A stretch of 22,000 bases of DNA. Source: Owenia fusiformis. Taxonomy: Eukaryota; Annelida; Polychaeta; Sabellida; Oweniidae. Shown here in pieces: positions 9,334 to 18,535 of the stretch. The stretch lies in the NCBI GenBank assembly GCA_903813345.2, contig CAIIXF020000332.1, positions 1-22,000 on the forward strand, read 5' to 3'. A model generated the notes under the pieces. The model did not search any database. It saw only the letters and a list, made by a program, of their open reading frames with translations, and was not told where the DNA came from. The position numbers and the translations under genes are program-made. Numbering within the stretch: the stretch's first letter is position 1; each line of letters starts with the position of its first letter.

Positions 9334-9530
9334 CAGACCCATAGCCAGGATTTGCCAAGAGGTGGGTTACTTTTTTAAGAAATTCCAGGGGGAGTTTACT
9401 TTTGGCAATGTTAGTTCAAAAATGAGCAAAATAATTTAAAAGGTGCTCAGTATGGGGTAAAAAATGCAATTTTGGTCACGGAGGGGGGGGGGGTCGCTAG
9501 AACCAATCTATCCCCCTGTATTCGGGCCTG
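9334..9530. mobile_element. Small inverted-repeat element with CAGRCCCRTAGCCAGG-like ends
   Basis: The left end CAGACCCATAGCCAGG and the right end (reverse complement CAGGCCCGAATACAGG) match at 11 of 16 positions. The interior has G-rich GGTGGG and GGGGGAG tracts, a G11 run (9483-9493) and no frame. The 197-bp size and end sequence fit a MITE-like repeat of the same kind as the fragment at 7891. No convincing target duplication is seen. Confidence 0.5.
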
Positions 9531-10002
9531 CATGTGCTATCTACATATTTGACAATTGATAATTTGATTGACACGGTTCAAAGTGGACTTTGTTAATTAT
9601 TCAAACTGTTTTAATATCTAGGAATATGCGTCCAAGTTAAAATCACTCGAAATCAGGGTAGATAAACCTAAGAAAAACACATTTCGTGTTTTCATTTGAT
9701 CTTTAACATGATCCTGTAAAAATGTCAGATTTAGCAAAATACATAGGCGATCTCCATCTGCACACATCTACTCATTCCGACTAAGCTATTGCCTATACTT
9801 ACACGCACACGCATACTTTTAAATTAATTTTATTTTGATAATGATTTAAAAAACACAAATTATTATTAACACGAAATTAAAATGATTGTTATATTCCAAT
9901 CCTAGTAAAGTATAATTAAGCCCGACTATAGGGCATAACAACATGTGGCCAGTCTAATTATACTGTTTGTTTTGATAAGGCTGTGCAAAGAGATATCAAA
10001 AC

Positions 10003-10131
10003 TCTTGACACGCTCTTTACACGCGAGGTCTTTGCACCTCTTGACACGTCTTGGAATCTCTAGATACGCGGAGTTCCTAGACTATCTTTGCACGTCTAGA
10101 AATTGCTTGGAATTTCACATTTGACGCAGTG
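10003..10131. repeat. Right end with subterminal repeats
   Basis: The words CTCTTGACACGC, CTCTTTACACGC, CTTTGCACC, CTCTTGACACGT, TCTAGATACGC and TTTGCACGTCTAGAAA occur in series, followed by the terminal ATTTGACGCAGTG. The CTTGACACG words keep the same strand orientation as at the left end, while the outer 25 bp are inverted. Confidence 0.6.
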
Positions 10132-10338
10132 AAACAAACTTCATTTTTATATCACATTGATTTAGGTTTCAAGATATATGTTATTATTCTATACATTTGA
10201 TGTACATCATTTCTATTCTTTATTCTTCTTTAGTTCACTTGCACTTAATACGTGATATCATTCATAAATAACATTAAAATCTTGGCTCTTTTCATATTGT
10301 TATGTCTTTTCTATCATGAAGGTTCCAATTCCCATAAA

Positions 10339-11366
10339 CAGTACTGTCAACCCCCAAAGATTTTCTCGCGGGACAGATTTTTTAGACCCAGTTCCAAAAA
10401 TTCGCGGGATTTTGCGGGACATCCACCTAAATTCGCGGGATTTCGCGGGACATTTAAGGGATTTGCGTAATTGCGCTAAAAGGTCAAATTTTGATCAAAA
10501 ATGTCGCAGGACATTCAAGGGATTTTTAATGTAAAAGTACTCTTGAATCAAACTTTCAGATACTGATTTATCAAATATAATGCACTTAACTTAAGTAAAC
10601 GTCAACACAATTCCACACAATTACACACAATCATAGAACTATTATTAAACTATCAAAAACCACGCTTTAGGTGTGAGTACCGTAATCCGACACGAAATTC
10701 AAAAATTCTTGTGAATACTTTGCACTTATGGCGTTCGTGACCAACTATGAAACATTTACCCCCATAGTGTTATCAAAATGCACCTATTCGTATAGGGGTT
10801 CGATTATTCTACATCAAATTATGGGGAGTCAGGTTTCTTTTCGAGATATCAGTGTCCATTTATTGGAACTCGCGTTTGCTAACATTCGTTCAGTTCTGAG
10901 ATGAAGGCCGTGACACGCGTAGTAAAAAGGCCAACGTTGGAACTAATCGTGACATACATCCCTTTTCCGTAATTAAAATGAAATTTGCACCCTTCCTCTT
11001 TATTTTGATACCAAACGGCATGCTAGAAGCCAACTATGGTGTTATTTGGATCAAAATCATAGTTTTATAAGTGTACTATATGCTCCTTCCAAAAGCAGTC
11101 TTCGATGATCTGATGCACTGGGAGTTCGGCAGCACTTTTGAAATTAGGTAAACTTGACTCCTCAAAAGTGCAAAAAGCTTAACTTCTTATATCACAATAT
11201 AATCACAATTATTTAGCCTCGGGGATTGTTACAATTTTGAAAATTCGCGGAGGTCAAAGCCGTCATTTGCGGGAATTCGCGGGACATTGCGGGACACGGG
11301 AATAAGCCAAATTTTGGTCAAATTCGCGGGATAATCCCGCCATTCGCGGGACACTTGACAGCTCTG
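10339..11366. mobile_element. hAT-like non-autonomous element with CGCGGGA repeats, 1028 bp
   Basis: The ends are CAGTACTGTCAA and, reverse complemented, CAGAGCTGTCAA (10 of 12 matching). CATAAA lies directly outside each end (10333-10338, 11367-11372), a perfect 6-bp target duplication. The CAGNGNTGTCAA form fits hAT-type termini. Most hATs make 8-bp duplications, so a 6-bp one would place it in a minority group. TTCGCGGGA/TTGCGGGACA words occur about five times near the left end and six near the right, in the same orientation. The AT-rich centre has no transposase frame. Confidence 0.65.
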
Positions 11367-11367
11367 C

Positions 11368-11521
11368 ATAAAGGAGGATTTTTAAGTCCAGTATATTCTA
11401 CTTTATAACATAATCTACTTGATTTTCTATTGGTTCAACATTTGCCTCCATTTAGAGGAGGTTTAGGAAGTCCAGTAGATTTAATTTGATATTATCTTTA
11501 ATTTGTTCATTATTGGTTCAT
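11368..11521. repeat. Diverged tandem pair, about 84-bp period
   Basis: Two copies share the series GGAGG(A/T)TT, AAGTCCAGTA, ATTTTNTATTGGTTCA: about 11372-11440 and 11456-11521. The hAT-like element is inserted at the left edge of this array, because its target duplication CATAAA abuts the first copy. No coding potential. Confidence 0.6.
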
Positions 11522-11529
11522 TTATTTTA

Positions 11530-11690
11530 GTGGGGGGAATTTACCCCTATATTAGACAGAATATTTCAGATGGTGATACAAGTATAAACTTTGGCTTTTC
11601 TGCTTCTTAAAACCTTTTTCAAAAAATCTGTCCCTGTGATCGATGGAATATTTCACTTCTTCCCCCAAAATCCAAGATGGCCGACAAAGT
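11530..11690. repeat. Left member of a 3.4-kb-spaced inverted pair
   Basis: GTGGGGGGAATTTA..., GATGGTGATACAAG, CTGTCCCTGTGATC and AAGATGGC blocks appear in this order here. They appear inverted in the same order at 14810-14946. TA lies outside both extremities (11528-11529, 14947-14948). This could be the terminal inverted repeat of a 3417-bp element (11530-14946), or two dispersed copies in opposite orientation. Confidence 0.6.
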
Positions 11691-12370
11691 ATGACTTAAA
11701 TAACATGTAGGGTGGGCAAATTTTTTTTTGGAAAATTCATGCTCTCATGGTGAAATGTTGTTTTTAAGGTGAAAATAGTCATGTGAATTTTTTTCAAATT
11801 TTTAAACTGAATTTTAGCCCTCTCCCATGACCCCAAAGTGTGACGATTTGGCGTAAAATGGGAAATAAAGTTCGTTTTCTAGGTTCAAATAAAGAATGCA
11901 ATGACAAATAACATTTATTATTATTTAAAAAACATCTAATAACTTTGCCTGATACTACAATATGAAGATTTCAATTATTGAAAAATTGAAAGTATTTTTT
12001 AAAAAGCGTTGAAAGTGCCCAACCCCATAAAATTGGAAAAAGGAAGTTGTGGTCAATTTTATCATTCTGTAGGATTAAGTTAGAAACGTGTATCAACAGA
12101 AAACAAATAAGTTCATTCAGACCATCTTCAAAAGTAACTGGATATTATAATATGATTATTATAACTATATAGAACACAACATATTTTATATGTGTATGAT
12201 TATATGTTTATGAAGTACATGTATCACTATGTAATGTAATGTAATCATAAAATAGAGAGGTTGCTATGATTTCATCACAGTATGATTAGACGTGTTTATC
12301 TCTATGTTTAGAGCTGTGGTATACAACATACACACATAAAACATAATACTGTTATGAACTCAAGTCAAAA
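11691..12370. other. Non-coding AT-rich stretch
   Basis: No gene is recognised. Short runs such as (ATGTA)n near 12230 are present. Confidence 0.4.
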
Positions 12371-12380
12371 TAAATAATTA

Positions 12381-12611
12381 GGAGTTAAGCAAGGTTCATT
12401 CCTGACACCCTTCTTATTTTGTATACTCACAAATTGGTACAATGGATACTCTATTTAATTTGATGAATTTAACATCATTGATACTACTGTTCTATAATTA
12501 GGAAAATACATTCACTAATTTACAACAAAATCAGTTTTTAAAAGTCATTATTACATAGGAGCCGTTTAAGGTTCACTTTTGACACCCTTCTTATTCTTTA
12601 CACTTACAAAT
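12381..12611 (+). pseudogene. Reverse transcriptase relic with two QGS motifs
   Basis: The first frame reads GVKQGSFLTPFLFCILTN from 12381, close to the GVxQGSxLxPxLF motif B of non-LTR reverse transcriptases. After an in-frame TAA it continues FDEFNIIDTTVL (12477-12494), where the catalytic (Y/F)ADDT motif would stand about 30 residues downstream; the first Asp is lost. A second motif B follows at 12558 (GAV*GSLLTPFLF), with its Gln codon changed to TAA. The two motif B copies share almost the same bases over about 30 bp, 177 bp apart. This is a decayed fragment with tandem duplication, not a working gene. Confidence 0.65.
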
Positions 12612-13330
12612 TCACTAATTTACAACAAAATCAATTTGTGTAAATTGCCAAACAACTGAAGTTGCCAAAACAACTGAACATTGAGTACTGAGTGAGTTTT
12701 GCAGATTTATCAATGTATTTACCATGTTTTACAACTACACCACCATTACTTTGACACCAGCAAGAAAATAATTGCAGAATTTTGACGTTTAAACAATGGA
12801 GTATCATTGCTTGTGGCACTATTGTCCTTCAGGTTTTGTTGTGATTAGCAGCTTTAGTCTTTTTTTGTCAGTTTAATTTTCATTTTTTCTGCTTCTACCC
12901 CTAAAGCTGCGTACAAACTCAGAGAGGTTGGAAAACAGGTTGATCAAACCTCACTCAGTTATTCAGCCAGCTCTGCACAATGCAGCCATAGTCACCATTT
13001 TTCTGTTTGGCCTATTTCTAAGAGAGCCTTGTTCCGCTCTGTTGCTGTGACTCCAGCAGAATTTAACAGCCAGGAAAGGGACAATCATATTGTTCTGATG
13101 TGATGACAATCAAGTCATCTGGGCAATAAAGGAGTCTCATTGTAATAGTCATTACAATTGGTCACCTTCCATTCTGTTGCCTGAATCACATATGTTGCTT
13201 TAGGACTCTTTAGGCAGTTTGAAGTACTTGTGACAATTGGGTCAATATGTTGGATGTTCTATTAGGCCCTCCTGCCTTGCCTAGTTAGTTGGGTAAGTTT
13301 TGTGTCATTTAGTGTTCTATAAGGAAATGT
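12612..13330. other. Decayed GC-richer stretch, possible downstream part of the minus-strand RT relic
   Basis: An 18-bp word (GCCAAA(A)CAACTGAA) is repeated near 12647. From 12900 the GC content is higher than in the flanks, and frames of up to about 65 codons are open on both strands. No motif can be named. By position it would be the 3' part of the minus-strand RT relic at 13331. Confidence 0.35.
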
Positions 13331-13835
13331 CAGGGAGCTTCCAGGAAACTGCAAAATTTGATATGATTCCCAGGTTACTAGGTTTTTTAGTTCAGTGAAG
13401 ATACACAGAATGGCTATTTCAGTGTCATTTGCTAGAGTGACCCCATCAATCCATGAAAATGTGATACTAGATTAGTATGTTGGATGTGGGTTACCATTTC
13501 TCATTTTAAATTCATTGCACTCCTTGTGGCTCCTTTCAGAAGGATGTTCGTAGCTGCCATGAATAGTAATATGCAGCCTGCCATGATTCCCTTCTCTAAA
13601 GGCTGCCAACCAGTGGTAATTGTTTCAGTCGAGAATCTCAACTAATACCTTCAAGGTGCTCTATCTCAAAGCCAATCACATGTTGAGGAACATTATAATG
13701 CTTCAAAGCTGTTGAGTTCATTTGTGTGGTACACTGCTGGCTTAGTTATGTCAAGCCATACAATTGGCAAGTTGGTTTTGTTGCTTTGTTTCTGCTATTA
13801 GCAGTGTTATAGCTGCAACATCACATGGCCTTTAC
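13331..13835 (-). pseudogene. Reverse transcriptase relic with FMDD motif
   Basis: Read on the minus strand through several frame changes and stops, the order of motifs fits one RT domain. LPIVWLDIT (13767-13744) carries the first catalytic Asp. Next come VPQHVIGFEIEHLEG (about 13690-13648), then LRFSTETITTGWQ joined to PLEKGIMAGC (about 13643-13573), then ILLFMAATNILLKGA. TTC-ATG-GAT-(T)-GAT (13458-13446) gives FMDD with one inserted base, followed by ELKNLVTW and a FPGSSL-like end (about 13345). This matches an RT family I recall from amphioxus, mollusc and cnidarian genomes, with LEKGIITGCTIS and AFMDD motifs. It has many frameshifts and cannot be functional. Confidence 0.7.
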
Positions 13836-14010
13836 TGTTGACCTCACTGTAGACAACTCGACACGGGGCTCTAAACCCAGCAAGTCTCTAGACATGTTTA
13901 GTTTGCATTTGTAAAAAATCTGTACTTAAATGTACAGTATTGTGCAATTCCACATGTAATTGTGTATAATTAATAAGTTCTTGTCAACCTGCCCTTATTT
14001 CATCATACTA
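13836..14010. other. Short spacer with weak TCTAGACA / TCGACACG words
   Basis: CACTGTAGACAACTCGACACG (from 13845) and TCTCTAGACATG recall the subterminal words of the 4821-10131 element, but the likeness is short. Nothing else is visible. Confidence 0.25.
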
Positions 14011-14029
14011 TTAAGAGATTGTGATAATA

Positions 14030-14641
14030 ATGGACTAATGTAGAACCTTTGAAGACTTAGATATTAAATGTATTAGAGAATGTTATAAAGTAATTCAAGT
14101 TCTAACAGAGAGGGCCAAAATAGAATCTTGAAGAACTCCTATAAAACTCTTTTTTTGCCAAAATTCAAATCAAAGAAGATCATAGCATTTCTAAATATAT
14201 TTGCATGTCTTAGTACTGAGTGAACCTATTTTTTAACCATATTATCTCTATGTATGAATCTAAGGTGTCATTTTTACCGAATTATGTACATATTTCGACA
14301 ACCTTAAATTTTTTACTGAAATAGTATTAGGTTTGGCTGATTTGAGGGTTTGAATTTTTCTTATTTGCATAAATAACTGACTAGCACATAAATTTGCATG
14401 TATCGCAATTTTGAATATTTTCCACCGAATATCAAGAGATTGTGATAATAATGGAGTGTAGTAGAACCTTGTGGGACTCCTTCGAAGTCGACTTGGTACT
14501 TGTAAGACAGTGTTTTCATGTAAACTTGAAATATTAGATTGAATTATGTGTGAAATATCAACATTATTCAAGAAAACAAGTTTAATGACTAAAGTTGTTG
14601 CAAAATAAGAGTGCTCCCAAAATAAAACCTTGTAGAATCCC
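14030..14641 (-). pseudogene. Reverse transcriptase motif remnants, four QGS-like copies
   Basis: The minus strand from 14641 reads GILQGFILGALLFCNNFS, a good match to RT motif B (QGSxLGPLLF). Then FLNNVDIS at about 14573-14550 stands where FADDTxI is expected, both catalytic Asp codons now Asn. GVPQGSTTLHYY follows at about 14482, GVLQDSILALSV at about 14137, and a frame-disrupted CAA-GGTTCTACATTA-CC-TTATTAT (QGSTL-PLL) at about 14054. The remnants alternate within the tandem units, which suggests an RT fragment was duplicated and then decayed. All copies are interrupted. Confidence 0.6.
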
Positions 14642-14809
14642 TATATAAAGTCATTTTGCCCAAATTCAGCTCATTAATGAATGTAACTGTATTTCTAGAT
14701 ATAATGTACATGCTTTACTACTGAATCAATATAATTTTAAACCATATTTATCTCTATATATGAATCTAGAGTGTCATTTGTATCGAATTACACATATACT
14801 GCAGCCATC

Positions 14810-14946
14810 TTGAATTTTTTCATGAAATAGTGTTCAGTTTGATTGATCACAGGGACAGAATTTTTCCAAATAGTTTAAATAAAAAATTAAGCCAATAAAT
14901 TTGCTTGTATCACCATTTGAAATATTTTCCACTAAATTCCCCCCAC
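14810..14946. repeat. Right member of the inverted pair
   Basis: It is inverted relative to 11530-11690, with shared AAATTCCCCCCAC end, CTTGTATCACCATTTGAAATATT, GATCACAGGGACAGA and GCCATCTTGAA blocks. TA follows the extremity at 14947. It also forms the end of the second tandem unit. Confidence 0.6.
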
Positions 14947-15227
14947 TATTTGGTAATTAAGGGAAATTATTATTTGCCTCCTTTTTGGAATCTTCTCTGT
15001 GGAACTTTCCATACTTTCAGACTATTCTTGATTATCATCTCAGAATATCATCTTCAGAACAGTTTTTATCAACGGTCACAACACAACGTAGGGAAATATG
15101 CAAAATATTGTACTTGGATTGAAATTTAACTTGGATTATAGAAAATAAACTTTTAGGCCATTTACTCACTTTCATGTTACTTTATTAGAACCATAAAAAA
15201 CTGTTTCATTGGTGCCGTGACCAGGAT
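14947..15227 (+). mobile_element. LTR 3' end and primer binding site of a BEL/Pao-type retroelement (truncated)
   Basis: A polyadenylation signal (AATAAA, 15144-15149) is followed 58 bp later by ...GTTTCA-T and then TGGTGCCGTGACCAGGAT (15210-15227). An LTR ending in CA, a base or two of spacer and an 18-base TGG-starting primer site are the layout of an LTR retroelement leader. The TGGTGCCGTGACC form recalls BEL/Pao leaders. The 5' edge of the LTR cannot be fixed; it lies somewhere after 14947. No gag/pol frame or second LTR follows, so only the 5' end remains. Confidence 0.4.
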
Positions 15228-15239
15228 ATAATTAAGTTT

Positions 15240-15470
15240 TCTGCAACTTAATTGGATTAATTTAACATTTTGGATTCAACTTTGATTCTCATCCCAACTC
15301 GGATTTAAACTGGATCATCTTAACAACTGAAATTAATTTGGGATTTCTATCACTATTGGATTTATATTGGCTTATCATTGCTATTGGAATTAACTTGGAT
15401 TATCATCTCTAATTGGATTATCATTATTGTTGGATATTAATCAGATTATCAATAGTGTTGGATTAGTACA
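15240..15470. repeat. Degenerate (TTGGATTATCATT)n-type repeat
   Basis: About twelve variants of TTGGATT or TGGATTATCAT occur in 230 bp, spaced irregularly at 12-30 bp. It follows the primer-site-like string directly and could be an expanded leader repeat. No frame. Confidence 0.6.
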
Positions 15471-16086
15471 TCAGGTAACTGTATGCATTTAATTGTAAAC
15501 TATTGTTATGGCTAAAACACATACATGTAGTTGGATCACATATGATTTAGAAATTATTTCGTGGAATGTTTACCGACACCTACCTGGAGTAAAAAATCTA
15601 GTCGTGCTTCCCCACTTCAAATTTATGGGAAGATGGCATCAAAAACGTTATGGATATTGCATATTAGTTACGATGTTTTGCCCTTGATATTGTGTTATAA
15701 AGAAGTCAAAAGTCACTATAACCTTCAATAAGAATGATTTTTACGAAAATGGCATATGAAAATAAAATTCATCAAGTTGGAGTTAGAAATTCTGACAATT
15801 TTGCACCAGCAGTTAGGTCAGCTGCACTCATTAGCCCGTTGACAGTAATCTTTAAAGAAGATGGATTACTATACATAAATTATTTGGACATGGAAATTGG
15901 ATATTGAATATAAACTGTTTCTCACTGTAAATATGTATATAAACTGAGTGTTTAAAACGCTTGTAAGCTGCTCTTAGGGAATATTATAACCTTATATAAA
16001 CAATTGCCACATGTGATGATAATGAAAAATGTAGAATGACGCACATTCATACTTATCGTGAGCTGATACACTAAATGGGAGAGCTA
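15471..16086. other. Non-coding stretch
   Basis: No gene or clear repeat is recognised. The patch at about 15553-15630 has slightly higher GC. Confidence 0.4.
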
Positions 16087-16600
16087 TAATGCCAGAGTTT
16101 ATATTTGTAGACGTCCCATACCCAGGAGATGTTAACTGTAATGCCAGGGAGTGCATTCGTTGATGTTCGTACCCCCGGGAAGTATTTTAATGCCAGGTAG
16201 TGCATTCGTAGATGTTCGTATCCCCGGGAAGTATTTTAATGCCAGGTAGTGCATTCGTAGATGTCCCGTGCCCCAGAGAAGTAATCGTAATGCCAGGTAG
16301 TGCATTCGTAGATGTTCGTATCCCCGGGAAGTATTTTAATGCCAGGTAGTGCATTCGTAGATGTTCGTACCCCCGGGAAGTATTTTAATGCCAGGTAGTG
16401 CATTCGTAGATGTCCCATGCCCCAGAGAAGTAACCCGTAATGCCAGAGTGCAGTCGTAGCCGTCCCGTGTTCCATGTTACCCATGGTAGTGTATCAGTGC
16501 ATGTCTCAACCAAAAGATGTACTTTTAATGCGAAGATAATGTTGCAACAGATGTATCGTTCCCCAGATGTCACCATGATGCCCAGAGAGTGCAACCATAC
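16087..16600. repeat. Minisatellite of 49-52-bp units with three-unit higher-order period
   Basis: TAATGCCAG starts units at 16087, 16139, 16188, 16237, 16288, 16337, 16386 and 16438. Two unit types exist: A (49 bp, GATGTTCGTAYCCCCGGGAAGTATTT) and B (51-52 bp, GATGTCCCRTGCCCCAGAGAAGTAA). Their order is B-A-A-B-A-A-B, then a degenerate unit, so a block of about 149-150 bp repeats. More decayed units continue to about 16600. The minus-strand open frames over it (16236-16804, ECTTWH repeats) are by-products. Confidence 0.9.
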
Positions 16601-17940
16601 AAGTTTAGTGAAATGAATGTGATATATACAAGAAAACATATTACCCAATTGTGCATCACATTGCTTGAATATGAAAATGTCAACTGCTGCAAGATGTTGA
16701 CAAAATACAATGCTTGGATATAGCAAATGTAAACAAGCCTTATGGATATATAATGGATTATGCTTAGGCGATGAAGAAGGATGGATTATTAAAATACTGA
16801 CCATAGAAATCAGCCTCTTGATAAATATTTTATAACATTTTGAATATCAGTGCTTAGAGACAACACATAACCATCATCAAAAGAAAACTGTTGTGATAGA
16901 GGACTGACAGCTAGACCCTGATTTAAAGCATTGCTTACTGTACATTTACTACAGTGTAAACTAAATCAGGCAAGGGTAAAATTCAAATTCTAATGATTAA
17001 ATGTTCTTCAGGAAATATATACAGTTTTTATTAGGCAACTGGTTAATCATAGTAAATCTGATCAAGTATTAACATAGACATATTTTGTATGTCTTTGGTA
17101 TGAGAGAATTTAAGGGTTATATAATAGGTTATCACGGTTTTTCATGTCAAAGTGGGTGCACACATTTCTGCATGAAAATACTGGATGCCTGTTATTCCTT
17201 GAGATAAATTTGATTTTCATGATAAATTGCATTTACTTGCTGGTTGTTCAATTCATTTTTTGTAGTCAAGTTAGGTCTGATTTAAGATATTGAGATTCTG
17301 ATTGTCGTTGGGTATTTTGTTTAAGGTCAATGACCAATTCTATGTGGTTATGATTCTATGCTATTTCTTCTAGCCAGTGGATGCTATATATACGGTAAAC
17401 TTACATCTGAATGTGTATATTAGGGGAGGTTAAAGGCTATTCTAAATAATTTAGTACTGAACCGTTTAGAAAATATGAAAGTAGATGAAAACCAATATCG
17501 GTACAATTAATGTGACATGACAGTTTTTTCAGTTTTCCAGAGTTGGTCAAGTTCTGTAATGAATTCCTAAACTAAAAATAATTCAAGCTTTTGTATCTGT
17601 TTCAAATGATGTTGATTTTATATTGATCTAACTTACGGAAGAATTTCATGTTAGTTTGTTTTAAAAGTATGTCGTGCCAATGCTATAGGCGAGAACATTT
17701 TATACAGAAAAATTATCTTACCTTAACAATGAATTCGATTTGAAGAATCGCTAATGGCTGCTTGTATGTAACTTTGCATAATGCATATGTATGGCAAGTT
17801 TGGAATAAGAGGTTAGAGGCGAAACATTGTTTTTATTCTGCTGTCCTGTTGCTTGGCAACTTTCTTAAATAATATAAACATGTTCTACTTTACTAACCTT
17901 TGACTTAAGGATAACATGACATTCGTGAAACCAGGAAATT
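16601..17940. other. Non-coding AT-rich stretch
   Basis: No gene, exon or repeat is recognised. A continuation of the transposase from 18536 would lie on the minus strand in this direction, but I see no matching segment. Confidence 0.45.
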
Positions 17941-17941
17941 G

Positions 17942-17988
17942 TAGTAAACAATTGAATTAATAGTAAACAATACATTTCATAGTAAACA
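17942..17988. repeat. Three TAGTAAACA words at 19-bp spacing
   Basis: TAGTAAACA occurs at 17942, 17961 and 17980, with a fourth copy at 18128. GTAAACA is the forkhead consensus core. The equal 19-bp spacing suggests a small tandem repeat and does not show regulation. Confidence 0.5.
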
Positions 17989-18130
17989 GGCAAGGATATT
18001 GTAGTCGCCGTGCATATTTTGTAGATACAGACACAATTGTGTTATATACTTTGTAGTAATCTTAATCCAGAGAGAACACTACAATAATAAGTTAAAGTTG
18101 TCCATAACTGTTGATAATTGACATCAATAG

Positions 18131-18530
18131 TAAACAGTTGTGAATTTTTTATAACACATGTGTTACTAAGTGTACTTATATTTCACAACTTCAAATATCA
18201 CTATTTAACCATGCATGTTCTTTTATACTGTTTATATACTGCTTTAAGAAAACATATCATGCATAATTTTGCATTGAAAAATGAAACAAAAATTGTAAAA
18301 GAAACCTTTATTAAATATTAATGCGTTTGAAGAACAGTTATTATATGGAGTAAAACTCTGTAAAACTTTGTTGTAATTGCAAAGTTGGTGGTAATGAAAC
18401 ATTGTTGTTTTTTTGAATATTTTAGTTGAGAATGTTTATTGTACATATTTTGTGTTTGAGGACAAACACTTTTAATTAAGTTGGGCAATTTGTTTCATAA
18501 AAATCTAAAAGTGAAATTCATAATTTAAAT
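18131..18530. other. AT-rich stretch downstream of the transposase exon
   Basis: It would be intron sequence if the donor at 18534 is used. Nothing coding is recognised on either strand. Confidence 0.4.
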
Positions 18531-18535
18531 TTACC

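Larger units (their letters stand above)
4821..10131. mobile_element. EnSpm/CACTA-type non-autonomous element, 5.3 kb
   Basis: The left end begins CACTGCGTGAAATATGGGAT and the right end, reverse complemented, begins CACTGCGTCAAATGTGAAAT. Over 25 bp, 21 positions match. The bases outside are AAA on both sides (4818-4820, 10132-10134), which fits the 3-bp target duplication of CACTA elements. Both ends carry dense short words such as CTTGACACG, TTTACACG and TCTAGAnACG, as subterminal repeats do in this superfamily. No transposase frame is found in 5.3 kb. Nested repeats occupy part of the interior. AAA is a weak duplication in AT-rich DNA, so the call rests on the inverted repeat and subterminal words. 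Confidence 0.6.
14011..14946. repeat. Tandem repeat, two diverged units (about 421 and 515 bp)
   Basis: AAGAGATTGTGATAATAATGGA opens both units (14013, 14434). TCTCTATNTATGAATCTANNGTGTCATTT and GAATATTTTCCAC blocks follow in the same order in each. The second unit is longer because it holds an additional segment (about 14490-14600). The units carry the RT motif remnants listed separately. The last 137 bp of unit 2 are the inverted partner of 11530-11690. Confidence 0.7.

Noticed and set aside
10790-10815. GGGGTTCGATTATTC as a tRNA T-arm
   Set aside because: The stem does not pair and no acceptor, D-arm or anticodon arm surrounds it.
12905-13101. An open plus-strand stretch of about 64 codons behind an AG acceptor-like site
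   Set aside because: The length is expected by chance in a window of this size, no family is recognised, and the region more likely belongs to the minus-strand RT relic.
14260-14571. A 103-codon minus-strand frame as an intact gene
   Set aside because: It is a patchwork frame across two decayed RT motifs inside a tandem repeat, and the conserved residues fall in different frames.
16236-16804. Two overlapping minus-strand frames of 82 and 139 codons
   Set aside because: The shorter frame lies within the TAATGCCAG minisatellite and the end of the longer one runs into it. They show repeat-driven ECTTWH peptides or no recognisable motif.
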